Assembly: GCF_947623445.1 (NCBI RefSeq)
Contig: NC_135241.1
Span: 1,676,501-1,740,500, forward strand
Length of the DNA stretch: 64,000 nt
Reading direction: 5' to 3'
From: Clavelina lepadiformis
Lineage: Eukaryota > Chordata > Ascidiacea > Aplousobranchia > Clavelinidae
Shown piece by piece: positions 21,871 to 33,490 of the stretch. Position numbers and translations under genes: made by a program. How positions within the stretch are numbered: position 1 is the stretch's first letter; each line of letters starts with the position of its first letter. The notes under the pieces are model-generated. The model ran no database searches. It was not told the origin of the DNA and saw nothing but the letters and a program-made list of their open reading frames with translations.

Positions 21871-24800
21871 ATGGACAATATTACAGGAGTTATCACCGTT
21901 TTGAATGCCACGACAACAACAACTGTCCTTGAAAGGTAAGAAAAGTTACAACTTATAAGTTCTTCTGAAAAAGATATAGGCCTATTATAACGCAGATTTA
22001 TTTTTCCGACCAAACACAATTCAGATCAAACTGAAACAAATGTCTATAATTTTCTATTTTGGAGCAACTTATTTGCGCATAGTTTTATCACTTACGTTTA
22101 TAATAATCTTTAATGCTTTGTTGTCAAAGCAACGCGACACAGCTTCTTCAGTTGGAAAAGGCTAGAGAGTGGAAAGTCTTCTGTGGCCCCAAAACCAACG
22201 TTATTTGCAAACAAACGACAATAAACAACTGCATCACATGCAAGTATGACTTATATGCAACCTATATACCAACGTAAAAGTAAAATTATCAAGCCAGCTG
22301 ATATATTGTTGTTGTATTTTTCAGTCAGCCTTCTTTCTGGGTCGTGTTTGTTTATTTAGTTTTGAACGGGATATGTGGAATATTTGGGAATACAGCACTT
22401 ATTGCTCATGCAATTACCCAATGGCGAAAAAAAGAAAATTGCTGGCACTTGGTGAAAACGTCATTTGCGTTTTCACATCTTATAAATGGTAAGTTGATTG
22501 TCATCGTTCAAGCCATCGTTTCAAAACGTTTGATCATTTATTATCTAAAAGGAGAAAAACCGTTATAGATTTTTTAAACAAAGTTCTTAATTCTCATGGG
22601 TCTTAAATCCCAAGGTTTTTTCGTGCTATCAGTACCAGTACCAAATATTATTTGGACTTTGGAAGCTAGGCCTGTTGAAATAGAAGATATTTCTTGGAAA
22701 CACAGAAGAGATTTAAGAGCAATGACATGCGGACTTTTTGGGGTTTTCGGCATTTTTGCCTCAATGATTCAATCGTTTTTCGTCAGCTACGAGCGCTTTT
22801 GTGCCATCAAGTGGCCATTGCTTACTATGAATCAGTCAACCAAAAAAATCGGTATAAAGATCGTCAGTACGTGGATCTTTACTGTTGTGGCTACCAGTTA
22901 TGTTAGTAAGTAGTTATAAGTTAACTATTATAGTGGTACTTGTGGTTAATTTATCATTCCGTATGAAAGCATGAGCATTGGCAAGCTTTATTGCAACTTG
23001 TTGTTTGATGAGGTGGAAATAAGTAGGTCAAACATTTCATTTAAAAACTAAGGTCGAATCTCTTTTTAAATGGACAATTTTTTGAATCATTTGCTTACTG
23101 TTTATTCTCCAAGTGGTTGACACGGCTCTGCAAGTATTAACAATTATTTGGCACTTAGGACTAGGTTATTATATGAGTTAGCTTTGCAAGCCCTGATGTT
23201 CACTTAGAATTGTTTGTGATTTTCTTTTATCCTTTTAGCTTGGTTTCCTCAGTCGTATGATTTCATCTATTACTCGTTCCTATTTTTTTACTTTCCCGAT
23301 CTTCATACCGAGAATCTAATAGAAGCATTCATTCTAGTGACTTCGATCTCCCTTTTTTACCTTGTGATTGTAAGTATAAAGTAGCTTAGCCTAAAGCGAA
23401 AGTGTCTCAAACGTAAATTGTTTTGTCTCTTTATTGTGTGCCATGTTTTAAAGATGTGTAATGTAACGGGAACGCTACCACCTGCAGCATGCATTTAAAT
23501 TTTAAAACAAAGGTTTTTTAGAATGTTTAAGCCAAAGACTATATCATAAGGAAATTTATTTCTGCAAAGCTTCATGGCTGACTTCCAACAATTACAATGT
23601 TTAGGTACAACTTTGAAACTTTAAAGCTTATAAAGTATATCTATTTCAGAGCACGGAATGAAATAAAACAACGTCCAATTATATTATTCGATAATTCTAT
23701 TATATTCAATATTGATATGTTTAGAATTTGTCTATGAACCTTGTTGTTAATGATCTAAAACGAATAGGATAAATTGTTTGTTTTGTTTTAATTGAAAACA
23801 AAAAAAAACTGTTATTACTATATAAACAAGGTTTGCAGCTGAAGAGTTTGCAATATGACGTTGTTGTTGTTGTTTTACTAATCGTAAATACCTAATTATT
23901 TTATTGGCATATCATAGGTATTAGAGTCACCTGAATAACTGGAATATCTGGATAAAGTCACCTCTCTGGCTTGGTGCAATTTGTTTTAAAAAGAATATGA
24001 CACTTGTTGTCAGTAATTTCTGATACGGATTGACTTCACTTCTTTTGAATTGGTTTTGTTGATTAGGTTTTATCATTAAGGTTTTTTTTTGTCCAAAAGC
24101 AACAAGTGTAACATAAAATCAAGTTTGTTTCTATGTGAATACATACCAACCAACAAAATGCAATGTTTTTAAGGCATCATTTGAGTTGATTTAATTTGAT
24201 TCACTTCTTCCAGAATACCCGACTCGGCAATTCGCTTTTCATGATATGGTTAAGACCCTGTTAGATACTAATTACGGTGATTTATATGACATGCAACTCT
24301 TTTCCCAATTAAACAAAAAAACTTGACTACAGCAAGCTTTTAATTGATCTAAGATAATTTCAGCATATTATGCCCACAAGTTGTCTGTTTTTGATGCTTT
24401 AGTTTAAATTATACTTTAATCATATTTGACTCGAGTTGGCTCGAGTTGACTCGAGTTGACTCGAGTTGACTCGAGTTGACTCTAACCAACTAATTATTTG
24501 ACCATTTGCCTCCTAAGTATAAAGAGTATTTGACTTGATTGCAACTTTTTATATAAAAAATTAAAATATGAGATACACAATTTCTTGTCAGTTCTATTAT
24601 AACCCATAATCAATCTTTCTTTATAATTGCTTTTACGCTTGCCAGGTGGCAGCTTGATTTTTGCCCAAATAATTCATTTCAAAAGTGATTCAATATGAAT
24701 TAAGATCGATTTTCTATAGATTTTCTTCACCGGTGCTAGCGTCTTGTCAACCTATAAAGCAAATCTTGCCAGAAGCAGGATGATGGGTCGTAGTAGTGGT

Positions 24801-25729
24801 AATCAAGTGAACAGTCTTTCACCTACTTACAAGACACTAGCTCTCGCCGCATCAATAGTAACCTCAATTGCCGGTAAGAAATTGTGAAAAAAGACTAACA
24901 ATTTTATTGCTTACAAATTTAAGATAGTTCGCTATTAATTGATGTAATTTTTTTTTCAAAACTATGATCGATATTTCTCTGCAGTGCCTACACTGATTGC
25001 ATTTGGGTTGCATTACAACGAAATACAAGTTGACCTGTTTATGGCTGTTTGCTCCTTTTTTGGTTATACATTTGGGTAAGTTAATGAACCAAACACAAAC
25101 AATGTCAAGTTGCTTTAAGTATACACATAAGTAAATAACAAATAAGAAGAAAATCTGCTTTGCTTTTGGTAATTGTTCTATGGCTATGAAAGAATTAATC
25201 AAGCAAAAGTTTTAAATGCATTTAGTTTCTTTGTTGACACTAATTCGATTAAATCGTACAAATAAAAAAGTCTCTACGTTGAAAACTATTACCTTTCTCG
25301 GTTTCTTAATTGCTTAGTTTGAAACTTTTGAAATAGTTTACCTCAAATTAACCACAGAGTACTCTTTATAACTTAGTTCTTATTTAAATTAGATTTTCTT
25401 GGAATAAGTTATTAAAGATGTCATACTAAGCAAAATACATATATCTATAGGCTTACATTGAGACACACCCGCTAACTCATGCATTAACGTTTTCTCCTAT
25501 TTTGACTTAAACGCTTATTTTTACAACAGTCCGTTTAACCCTCGGCACAATAGTCATTTTCTCGTTTTTTTGTAGTTGACTTCTAGCATTAAATACTCTT
25601 TGTTCTAATAACAGGTTCCAAAACGTACTTATTTTTCTGTGGAAAGACAAAGATTTTAGAACATTTGTGAAAACTTCTATAAACGACGCCTACTGTTGCG
25701 TGAGAAAACAACTAATTTTAAGTAATTAA
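21871..25729 (+). CDS. Divergent rhodopsin-like GPCR A1
   Basis: Eight exons, 374 codons: 21871-21935, 22130-22243, 22325-22488, 22615-22905, 23239-23369, 24720-24873, 24985-25075 and 25615-25729 (TAA). The start MDNITG is shared with A3 and B3. The N-terminus carries N-glycosylation sequons (NIT, NAT) and C-x7-C-x7-C-x2-C. TM1 has GNTAL (N1.50). TM2 is split by an intron after SHLING and has His where Asp2.50 is expected. TM3 ends SYERF, where DRY is usual. TM7 has NVLIF in place of NPxxY, followed by helix 8 (WKDKDFR). No family ligand can be named. The frame is intact, so I treat it as functional. It is a plasma-membrane receptor by topology. The start lies 170 bases right of the MULE. Confidence 0.88.
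24421..24480 (+). repeat. 10-bp tandem repeat (TCGAGTTGAC) in intron 5 of A1
   Basis: About five uninterrupted units with one variant (TTGGC). The matching intron of A3 (about 36030-36060) has only two or three imperfect units, so the copy number changed after duplication. Confidence 0.85.
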
Positions 25730-27162
25730 AATATTGCACAAATAACTCGTTAATTTATTTGAAATGACGTTTCGTGTCATGAAAAACTTGTTTTGTTTCA
25801 AAATATTTTACTTTTTGTATCAGATACAAAGCAAGCAAACACATCCAGTACCACTACGACAGTATGAATTCAACTCAGTACTTGTGCCCGGCTTGATAAT
25901 GGCGGCAAAGAAAACATTACGTTTTTCTTTCCATTGAAATATTTTTGTTTTGTGATGCAATTTGATAATTCTTGCTCAAGGAGTATTGTTTGCAGAAGTT
26001 TCTTGAGATCATTTTGTTGTTGTTAATATACAACTTTTTTTTGTATGAAACAGCTACCTTATCAAGCTCGTAAAAACTTGTTTGTGCTTGTAGTTTTTTT
26101 GGTTTTTCTACTTATAGGCCAGACACCCTGACCTTGAAACTGCCCTGACAAACTGAAAAATGCAAAGGTGCAGTAGCAAGTAGAATGAAAATCATTTTTT
26201 GTTCATACACCCCTTCAGGAACACGATAACCTAGAACAAGGGTTCTTAAACATTTTGGGCAGCACCCTTCTTTATAAGTTTCAGCATAGCTCGCACCTCA
26301 TACTCAAAATTTACAAAAATTAAAAAGACACATCTCTAATCCTATCTACCAAGTGAACCCAAATTACGGGGCGTGGATACAATGCAACATAATTATGCGC
26401 AAATTGAAGTACTTTGTTTAAAAAAGCAGCATGTCGACAAAAAATGTTGACTACAGTTGTGGAAAGTATCAACTTGGTGTAGCTTGTACACATCCTGTGG
26501 GAAGATCGCCTTCAAGTTTAAGAACTCCTGTTCTAGGCTATCCTGTGCCTTAAGCGGTGTATGAACAAACTGCTTGTTACTACATACCTTTGCATTTTTC
26601 AATTGTTTTTCAGAGCAGTTTGTACGTATTTTGAGTTTACGAAGGTTTTTGAAAGAAGTAGCCCGCGTTTGGTAGCTGCTGTGAAGTAAATGCGTTAAAT
26701 AACGTGCGAATAACAATTTCTAAAGAATTAAGCGGAGTGGTTTGTTACACATCTTGGTATAGGTATTTGAGGAAACGAAACAAGGGTTGTACCTGTATAA
26801 TGCCAATGGTGACAGCTCGCAACATCGTTTCTGTTTGCATATAGCCTTGGATGAACCAACTTATAATTGCTAAGCACTTCATCATATAAACATTAAAAGT
26901 ATTATTAGCTGGAGAATAATAGATAAATAGAATTCAACTTATTGATTTCATCGTCCTAAAATCGATTATTTTGATCTTTATCATGGATTCTTGGATGTTG
27001 GCTTATGAAATAAAGATTTTTTGAAATATATATTTTTTTGAGTCTCGGTGAAAGGAACACTAGCTCAAAGTTGCTTCAAAAAGAACTACTCCAGCTAACA
27101 CTTTTTCACATAAACTAAGCGATCATTGCACGCGTGCTTTAGAGATATTTGTAAATAGTCAA
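25730..27162. other. Spacer A1-B1
   Basis: Intergenic DNA duplicated at 37301-38738. Apart from the MITE no feature was recognised. Both copies have matching short frames on the minus strand that lack protein-like features. Confidence 0.5.
26225..26542. mobile_element. hAT-like MITE between A1 and B1
   Basis: Inverted termini GATAACCTAGAACAAGGG and, at the right end read inward, GATAGCCTAGAACAGGAG. The left interior (TTCTTAAACATTTTGGGCAG) resembles hAT-family ends. The same element sits at the same place in the third unit (37798-38115), so it predates the segmental duplication. The target duplication was not resolved. Confidence 0.55.
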
Positions 27163-27745
27163 ATGGACAGTATTACAAAAATCATCACCATTTTGAAGGA
27201 CACGACGATTACAAATGCTCTTGAAAGGTAAAGAAATTCATTAAATGTAAAGTTTATTACTTAGATCAAATATAAATACAATTAAATATATGGAAACTAT
27301 AAATGACATCACAGCTTTATTTTCTTATATTTGACTTATTAAAATTGGAATAAACTAGATAGTTGTTATAACGACTTCACCGTTTTATTATTGTTGAATA
27401 TACTTATATTCTTATATATTTGATTTACATTAATAATTAAATAATTATTGTTTGGTGTATTTTAGTCATACTGTATATTATACATATGTTTTGTTTGGAA
27501 AGAAATGCAACTCAGTTACACAAAGCAACAGAGTGGAAAATTTTCTGCGACCCCGAAACCAACGTTATTTGCAAACAAACGACAATAAACAAATGCATCA
27601 CATGCAAGTATGACCTATTCAACTCGAATGACGTTAATGACATTTAATGACATTTTGCTACATTTGCAGTCAGTCTTTATTCTGGGTCGTATTTGTGTAT
27701 CTTGTTATGACCGGAGTATGGGGAGTCATTATTTATGAGGAGTAA
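27163..27745 (+). pseudogene. Truncated rhodopsin-like GPCR B1
   Basis: Exons 27163-27227, 27503-27607 and 27670-27745 match the first three exons of B3. The frame begins MDSITK and carries the four-Cys N-terminus. It runs into TM1 (FWVVFVYLVMTG) and then departs from homology at about 27729, reaching a stop at 27743-27745. GNTAL and everything after are lost. The break is a rearrangement junction that joins B1 to the upstream flank of psi2. Confidence 0.85.
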
Positions 27746-27846
27746 AAACTGTAAAAACTAAAAAGAGTATGGGGAGTAAAAACTTTTTCTACTAAAGTAT
27801 CCCATCTACTACGTCATCATCGTTTGCTTGGTCAGGAGACTGGACA

Positions 27847-28917
27847 ATGTTTTGTGACGAAAACACGAACAACGTTTGCGCAAACATTCCGATCGAATCC
27901 TGTCCGTGTTGCAGGTGCTGGTGTAAAATAATCGTTTATTAACCAGGTTATTAACATAGTTGTTTACACCATTGCTCGCTCAATAGCCTTGGAATCTCAT
28001 TGCTGTTGTTTAAATGCAGGCAGTGGGTGATTTGGTTGTTTTTAGTCGTCCTGTTTTTCACAGCTTCGTTCATAATTATTGGGATTTCTTGTGTTTTATA
28101 TCATTTACAAACCGAAAAACAGAAAATCTATACACACTGCAATCTCCTTTGCAATTTCAGAAATACTTTCAGGTTGGATGCAAGTAATATTACAAACTAT
28201 CACTGTTATCTTTGTAGAAGGTATTGTGGCTTCAAGTATATACATATTTGAAGTAACGCATTGACATCTGATTGTGAGTGTTTTAAAAAGCGAAAATACA
28301 AGTATTAACTTTACTCCTTATTTTGATGATATTTACATTTCAGGAATTTACCTCTTTGCTGTCCCCATACCCTACTTACTAAGAACTCTTTGGTCAACGC
28401 CTACGGAGCTTGTGCAACTTGAGAAAAATGTGAACACATTGGAAGCGACTTTGCTAGGAATTATCTTTGCTTTCTGCAACGATTCCTATCTTTTCCACTT
28501 GTTTCTTATGAGTTACGAGCGTTTTGCTGCCATCAGATGGCCAATTTCCTTAAAGTTGCAATCGGGCAAACGTATTTGTTTTTAAATTGTTGCATTGTGG
28601 GTATTGTCACTAGCAGCAACAACTTACCTTGGTAAGAAAGTGGTTGATCATTTAAAAGAACTTAAGAGTTCACGGCTAAAGTTTTGTTGGTTGTTGTTTC
28701 AGCTTGGTTTTCAAATGCATTCCGCTACACTTACTCTGTCTATTGCTTCCTGTTCATGACAACCGTAAATTTTGAATATGGGCGCCACCACCTATTCACG
28801 TCTATTTTGTCAGCGGTTTACATGGTTATGGTAATAATAATTGAACAAATCTCTATTTCTTGCACAGACTGCGTTGTTCGAAATAGAGAACTAAGAACTA
28901 AAAAGTGTAAATTGTGA
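27847..28917 (+). pseudogene. Rhodopsin-like GPCR pseudogene psi2
   Basis: This is the best preserved of the three psi copies. It starts MFCDEN with C-x7-C-x7-C-x2-C. A five-base deletion near 28084 shifts the frame in TM1. Splicing after SEILSG to the exon at about 28354 is in phase (GIYLFAVP). A TAA interrupts the frame at about 28583, in the TM3-TM4 loop after GKRICF, and psi3 shares it. The TM5 exon is open to a TGA at 28915-28917. No TM6-TM7 exons follow. Confidence 0.8.
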
Positions 28918-29949
28918 GTTAAGATAAACGTGTTCTCAAATATCACAGAAAATTGATACCAACTGAGAAGGGACAAAGTTTCTTGACAAAATCGGAACAA
29001 GGTCTTGTAGTGAGCTATAGAGATAAATGGCTTACTTGGCCTATACCTGACTGGCTGACTTGGCCAACACCTACTTATAACTACTATATAAGTTTCGTTT
29101 TATAACGGCGCTTTCTTACAAACTTTCTAGTTTAACAAGACACAAGCCTGTCTAAACCATAATTTAACCGAGCAAAAGCGTTATTTGCACTTTCGAATCA
29201 ACAGATTATAGTTTATGGCAAAGTTTTGAGTAAAGTCACATATTATTTTGCTGTATTTACGTTTCATTTGAAACGAGCAATATAAACACAAGATTTGCAA
29301 CGGTCTTGCCATTTTGCACATTTTGCCGTCATTCTGTTCCTTTCCTTCATACACTTAAAATTGGCAAAATCACGTTCTCGATATATATAAAGAGGTGGTC
29401 GTTTTAGTTTTAAATAAACGATTGTAACTAACAAGGAACTTTTCTCTAAATTTACTTGGTGCAACGGTCCGCCGTAAGAATAAAACAATCTCTTGGGAGA
29501 AAACAGGCGAACAAACTCTTCGTACAAACAGATGCTGGTTTATTCCAGGTTACAAAGGAAGAAGACATTTGTGTTTTGAAGATTAAATTATTTTTGTTGA
29601 AATGGTGTCATTTACGTTTCTCATTTTTCGTACATTTCTTATATGATGTATGGGGTTGAGAATATTTTTTATAACGCATTTGATTGCGAAATGGTAATGA
29701 CTTCGTTTTTAGATTGATTTGATCGTCCCACAAAGGTTGTTTCTGATTTTTGTTTGATGTGCGTGCATGCTAGGATCTCAAATTCTATCCGATCGAATAA
29801 CAATCTTTTAAATATTTTACTTTGAATCAAAGCCGATGGAAGAAACGTTGATTTAATTTTTTCTACCAAGAGTGCGACAGTGCACTTGCTTCGCTGAGAA
29901 AAGACATTCGCTGAAGGTGTGCTTCAAGAGAACGTAATATAAGCCAAAT
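28918..29949. repeat. Conserved 3' flank of psi2 and upstream flank of A2
   Basis: Copy of the block at 18680-19530 plus the A-gene upstream region. It contains the empty MULE target GCTAGGATC at 29769-29777. No coding content was recognised. Confidence 0.75.
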
Positions 29950-30478
29950 CAGTGGTTCCCAACCGCGGCTCTTAGAGCCGCATGCGGCTCCAAGGTAGCT
30001 TTCTTGCGGCTCTCAATGACCCCTGAAAATCCCACAAAAAAATAAAAAATCTATTTGTAATAATTAGGGCGATTATTTTTTGACTTGTCAAAAAAAGTCA
30101 AAAATTGGTCAAAATTTATAGCGTTAGGTCAAAATTGTTTACAAATTTTTCATTTTACATCTTACAGTTACACCTTGTAGCCTACTTTATACTGTTGTGA
30201 ATGGTCCATTGTCTACTTATTGTGAATCATAAACCGCCTCCTGAATCCTAAACCACAATTGCGCCCCGCTTTGACAAAGTTCTTAAAGCTCAAAGCCAAT
30301 GCCAAGTTGGACATTAAATTGACTTGTGTTATTTTTCTTGTTAGTGTTGCTATTCGTCGGTACATGATTTCATGCTTTAAAATTTTCGTTATAATTACTT
30401 GAGTGTTTTCATGCGGCTCCATACGTACTATGAAGTTTGAAATTCGGCCCCGACACCAAAAAAGGTTGGGAACCACTG
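29950..30478. mobile_element. Non-autonomous hAT element inserted at the A2 start codon
   Basis: Termini CAGTGGTTCCCAACC and GGTTGGGAACCACTG are perfect inverted repeats, typical of hAT-Charlie ends. They are flanked by an 8-bp target duplication AGCCAAAT (29942-29949 and 30479-30486). A1 and A3 have the empty site as a single AGCCAAATGG. There is no open reading frame of note; the interior has GCGGCTC repeats near both ends. Confidence 0.9.
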
Positions 30479-30484
30479 AGCCAA

Positions 30485-30549
30485 ATGGACAATATTACAG
30501 GAGTTATCACCGTTTTGAATGCCACGACAACAACAACTGTCCTTGAAAG
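30485..30549 (+). pseudogene. Remnant first exon of GPCR A2
   Basis: The 65 bases are nearly identical to exon 1 of A1 and A3, with ATG at 30485-30487 and donor gtaaga. The start codon is rebuilt by the right-hand target duplication of the hAT element. About 25 bases into the intron the sequence changes to an LTR retrotransposon, and all other A exons are gone. Confidence 0.85.
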
Positions 30550-30629
30550 GTAAGAAAAGTTACAACTTATAAGTCCGAAGTAAGAGTTTCGTCAATAATG
30601 GAAATCCGGCCTTGGATACCGTCGTTAAA

Positions 30630-31264
30630 CTATTTGATTTCGCCACTTATCTTTGCAAGTTCATTCTTCATCGAAACAGTCGCTTGGTCCTGGCGGCTTT
30701 CGTTTCTGTGTGGAAGCTGAGTGACGGCGAACACGTCTGAACACGGAGTCTTTCCAGAGATGTCCAGTGCAATGGCTCGGGCGCTGGTAGAGAAGAAGTC
30801 TCTGCCGGTCTCTAGGTCTGCGGCTAACGTTTCCGATATTTGGCGGTTTTTCAAACCCCGGATCAATGCCAAGTAGAGTACCTCATTTTTCACAGGTGAT
30901 TGATCGGCACCGATATACGCCATGTCGCCCTACTTCCGTAAAGCGTAGGCAAATGATCGTGTAGATTCATCGTGTTCTTGTACCCTATCCAAAATGCTGT
31001 TTTTTAATCTGCTGATTTCGGTCTTTGATTTTCCCGCTTCTGAAGCCCTTTTCACCAGCTCGTCGAACTCTAAGTCGTAGATGGAGGCATCTTTTCCTTG
31101 AATTTCCCAGAAAAAATCCTTATCGAAACTTTCGATGAGGAGGTGCTTCTTAAAATCTTGATTTGCCTTAACGCTGGCGCAGTAAGAGTTAAAAACTTTG
31201 AGAAAGTCCTGAAAGTCTTCATTGGACTTATATCTCGGTTGAGGCAACGTCACATTCAAAGCCA
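30630..31264 (-). pseudogene. gag-like remnant of the LTR retrotransposon
   Basis: The frame starts at an ATG at 31264, is interrupted by TAG at 30930-30932, continues in the same frame, and ends at TAG 30630-30632. It is rich in charged residues and has gag-like features (FQDFLKVFNSYC, then a long helical charged segment with FAYALRK before the stop). No zinc knuckle, protease or reverse transcriptase was seen. It is not expected to be functional. Confidence 0.6.
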
Positions 31265-31323
31265 TACTGTTAAGTAATCTCTTGATACCTATTTGACTGC
31301 GGGATCCTGGCGCGCTCGCCAAC

Positions 31324-31828
31324 TGTAACCAAACTTTCTCTTAACCAGGAAACTTCCCGCTTGACAGCTAGTCATTTAGCTCTTTTGCCTCAATAACTTT
31401 TACTTGCATTTTCTTCGATAAAAACACCCATCTTACTTCTATAAAACCCAAACGTAACTGAAACTACACTCGCCCAGCACTTCCCAGCCGAGCGCAACAC
31501 CACACCAAAACAAATTCCACGTAATGAGAGAATCAACGTGGGACGCTGAATACTAATTAAGCCCTCGGGGTAGCGAGACGAGACGTCACTAATGATCGAA
31601 TAAAAACACGTGTACATTTAAACAAGTAAAATATGGCAGAACGTGAGCATGCTTAAAAATGACTAATGCGAACAACAATGAAATAAAACAAACATACATA
31701 AACAAACAAACATAAAAATGACACAACAAAAAACACGTCCGACTAAATCAATCAATAAAAGGGGTTCAGAAAAACAGTGTACATTATGATTGCTATAAAA
31801 CGGGTGCATAAAAATAATCCCGTGACAC
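31324..31828 (-). repeat. LTR of the truncated retrotransposon
   Basis: 505 bp, beginning TGTCACGGG and ending in ACA on the minus strand (TG...CA ends). After two bases follows TGGCGAGCGCGCCAGG, a position and TGG start fitting a tRNA primer-binding site. The right end abuts psi3 sequence. Confidence 0.65.
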
Positions 31829-32459
31829 AAGTACTAACTTTACTCTTTATTTTTATGATATTTACATTTCAAAGGTTTACCTCTTTGCTGTCCCCATACC
31901 CTACTTACTAAGAACTCTTTGGTCAACGCCTACGGAGCTTGTGCAACTTGAGAAAAATGTGAACTCATTGGAAGCGACTTTGCTAGGAATTATCTTTGCT
32001 TTCTGCAACGATTCCTATCTTTTCCACTTGTTTCTTATGAGTTACGAGCGTTTTGCTGCCATCAAATGGCCAATTTCCTCAAAATTGCAATCGGGCAAAC
32101 GTATTTGTTTTTAAATTGTTGCATTGTGGTTATTGTCAATAGCAGCAACAACTTACCTTGGTAAGAAAGTGGTTGATCATTTAAAAGAACTTAAGAGTTC
32201 ACGGCTAAATTTTTTTGTTGGTTGTTGTTTCAGCTTGGTTTTCAAATGCAATCCGCCACACTTACTCTGTCTATTGCTTCCTGTTCATGCCGACCGTAAA
32301 TTTTGCAGATGGGCGCCACCTCGAGGAGGATTTTTATTCATGTCTATTTTGTCAGCGGTTTACATGGTTATGGTAATAACGATTGAACAAACGTCTATTT
32401 CTTGCACAGACTGCGTTGTTCAAAATAGAGAACTAAGAACTAAAAAGTGTAAATTGTGA
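31829..32459 (+). pseudogene. Rhodopsin-like GPCR pseudogene psi3 (5' truncated)
   Basis: Homology to psi1 and psi2 begins in the intron before the TM2-TM4 exon, right at the LTR border. Exons for the N-terminus and TM1 are missing. It shares the in-frame TAA after GKRICF with psi2 (about 32113). It also shares the insertion in the TM5 exon with psi1, which shifts that frame. The acceptor (ttcaaag) would give the wrong phase. It ends at the common TGA 32457-32459. Confidence 0.8.
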
Positions 32460-33490
32460 GTTAAGATAAACGTGTTCTCAAATATCACAGAAAATTGATA
32501 CCAACTGAGAAGAGACAAAGTTTCTTGACAAAATCGGAACAAGGTCTTGTAGTGAGCTATAGAGATAAATGGCTTACTTGGCCTATACCTGACTGGCTGA
32601 CTTGGCCAACACCTACTTATAACTACTATATAAGTTTCGTTTTATAACAACGCTTTCTTACAAACTTTCTAGTTTAACAAGACACAAGCTTGTCTAAACC
32701 ATAGATTAAACTGAGCAAAAACGCTATTTGCACTTTCGAATCAACAGATTATAGTTTATGGCGAAGTTTTGAGTAAAGTCACATATCATTTTGCTGTATT
32801 TACGTTTCATTTGAAACGAGCAATATAAACACAAGATTTGCAACGGTCTTGCCATTTTGCACATTTTGCCGTCATTCTGTTCCTTTCCTTTGTACACTTA
32901 AAATTGGCAAAATAACGTTCGAGATATATATAAAGAGGTGGTCGTTTTAGTTTTAAATAAACGATTGTAACTAACAAGGAACTTTTCTCTAAATTTACTT
33001 GGTGCAACGGTCCGCCGTAAGAATAAAACAATCTCTTTGGAGAAAACAGGCGAACAAACTCTTCGTACAAACAGATGCTGCTTTATTCCAGGTTACAAAG
33101 GAAGAAGACATTTGTGTTTTGAAGATTAAATTATTTTTGTTGAAATGGTGTCATTTACGTTTCTCATTTTTCATACATTTCTTATATGATGTATGGGGTT
33201 GAGAATAGCCATTTTTTATAACGCATTTGATTGCGAAATGGCGATGACTTCGTTTTTAGATTGATTTGATCGCCCCACAAAGGTTGTTCCTGATTTTTGT
33301 TTGATGTGCGTGCTAGGATCATGGATTTTTTCCGATCGAATAACAATATTTTAAATATTTTACTTTGAATCAAAGCCGATGGAAGAAACGTTGATTTAAA
33401 TTTTTCTACCAAGAGTACGACAGTGCACTTGCTTCGCTGAGAAAAGACATTCGCTGAACATGTGCTTTAAGAGAACCCAATATAAGCCAA
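32460..33490. repeat. Conserved 3' flank of psi3 and upstream flank of A3
   Basis: Third copy of the block at 18680-19530, with the empty MULE target site at 33312-33320. No coding content was recognised. Confidence 0.75.

Larger units (their letters stand above)
30575..31828 (-). mobile_element. Truncated LTR retrotransposon
   Basis: On the minus strand the order is one LTR, primer-site region, then gag-like coding. The element stops abruptly at 30575 without pol or a second LTR. Its left flank is A-gene intron 1 and its right flank is a psi-gene intron. This means a large deletion or ectopic recombination removed the intervening DNA. Confidence 0.75.

Noticed and set aside
26393..26716. 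Minus-strand frame also found in the duplicate at 37966-38241
   Set aside because: Shared only because the DNA is recently duplicated. It overlaps the MITE, has no domain, and differs by indels between copies.
28575..28590. In-frame TAA in psi2/psi3 as a possible recoded codon or unseen small intron
   Set aside because: There is no room for a normal intron, no recoding signal, and other frame-breaking changes exist in the same copies.
30930..30932. TAG inside gag as a programmed read-through site
   Set aside because: The element is truncated and lies within gag, not at a gag-pol border. A simple inactivating mutation is more likely.
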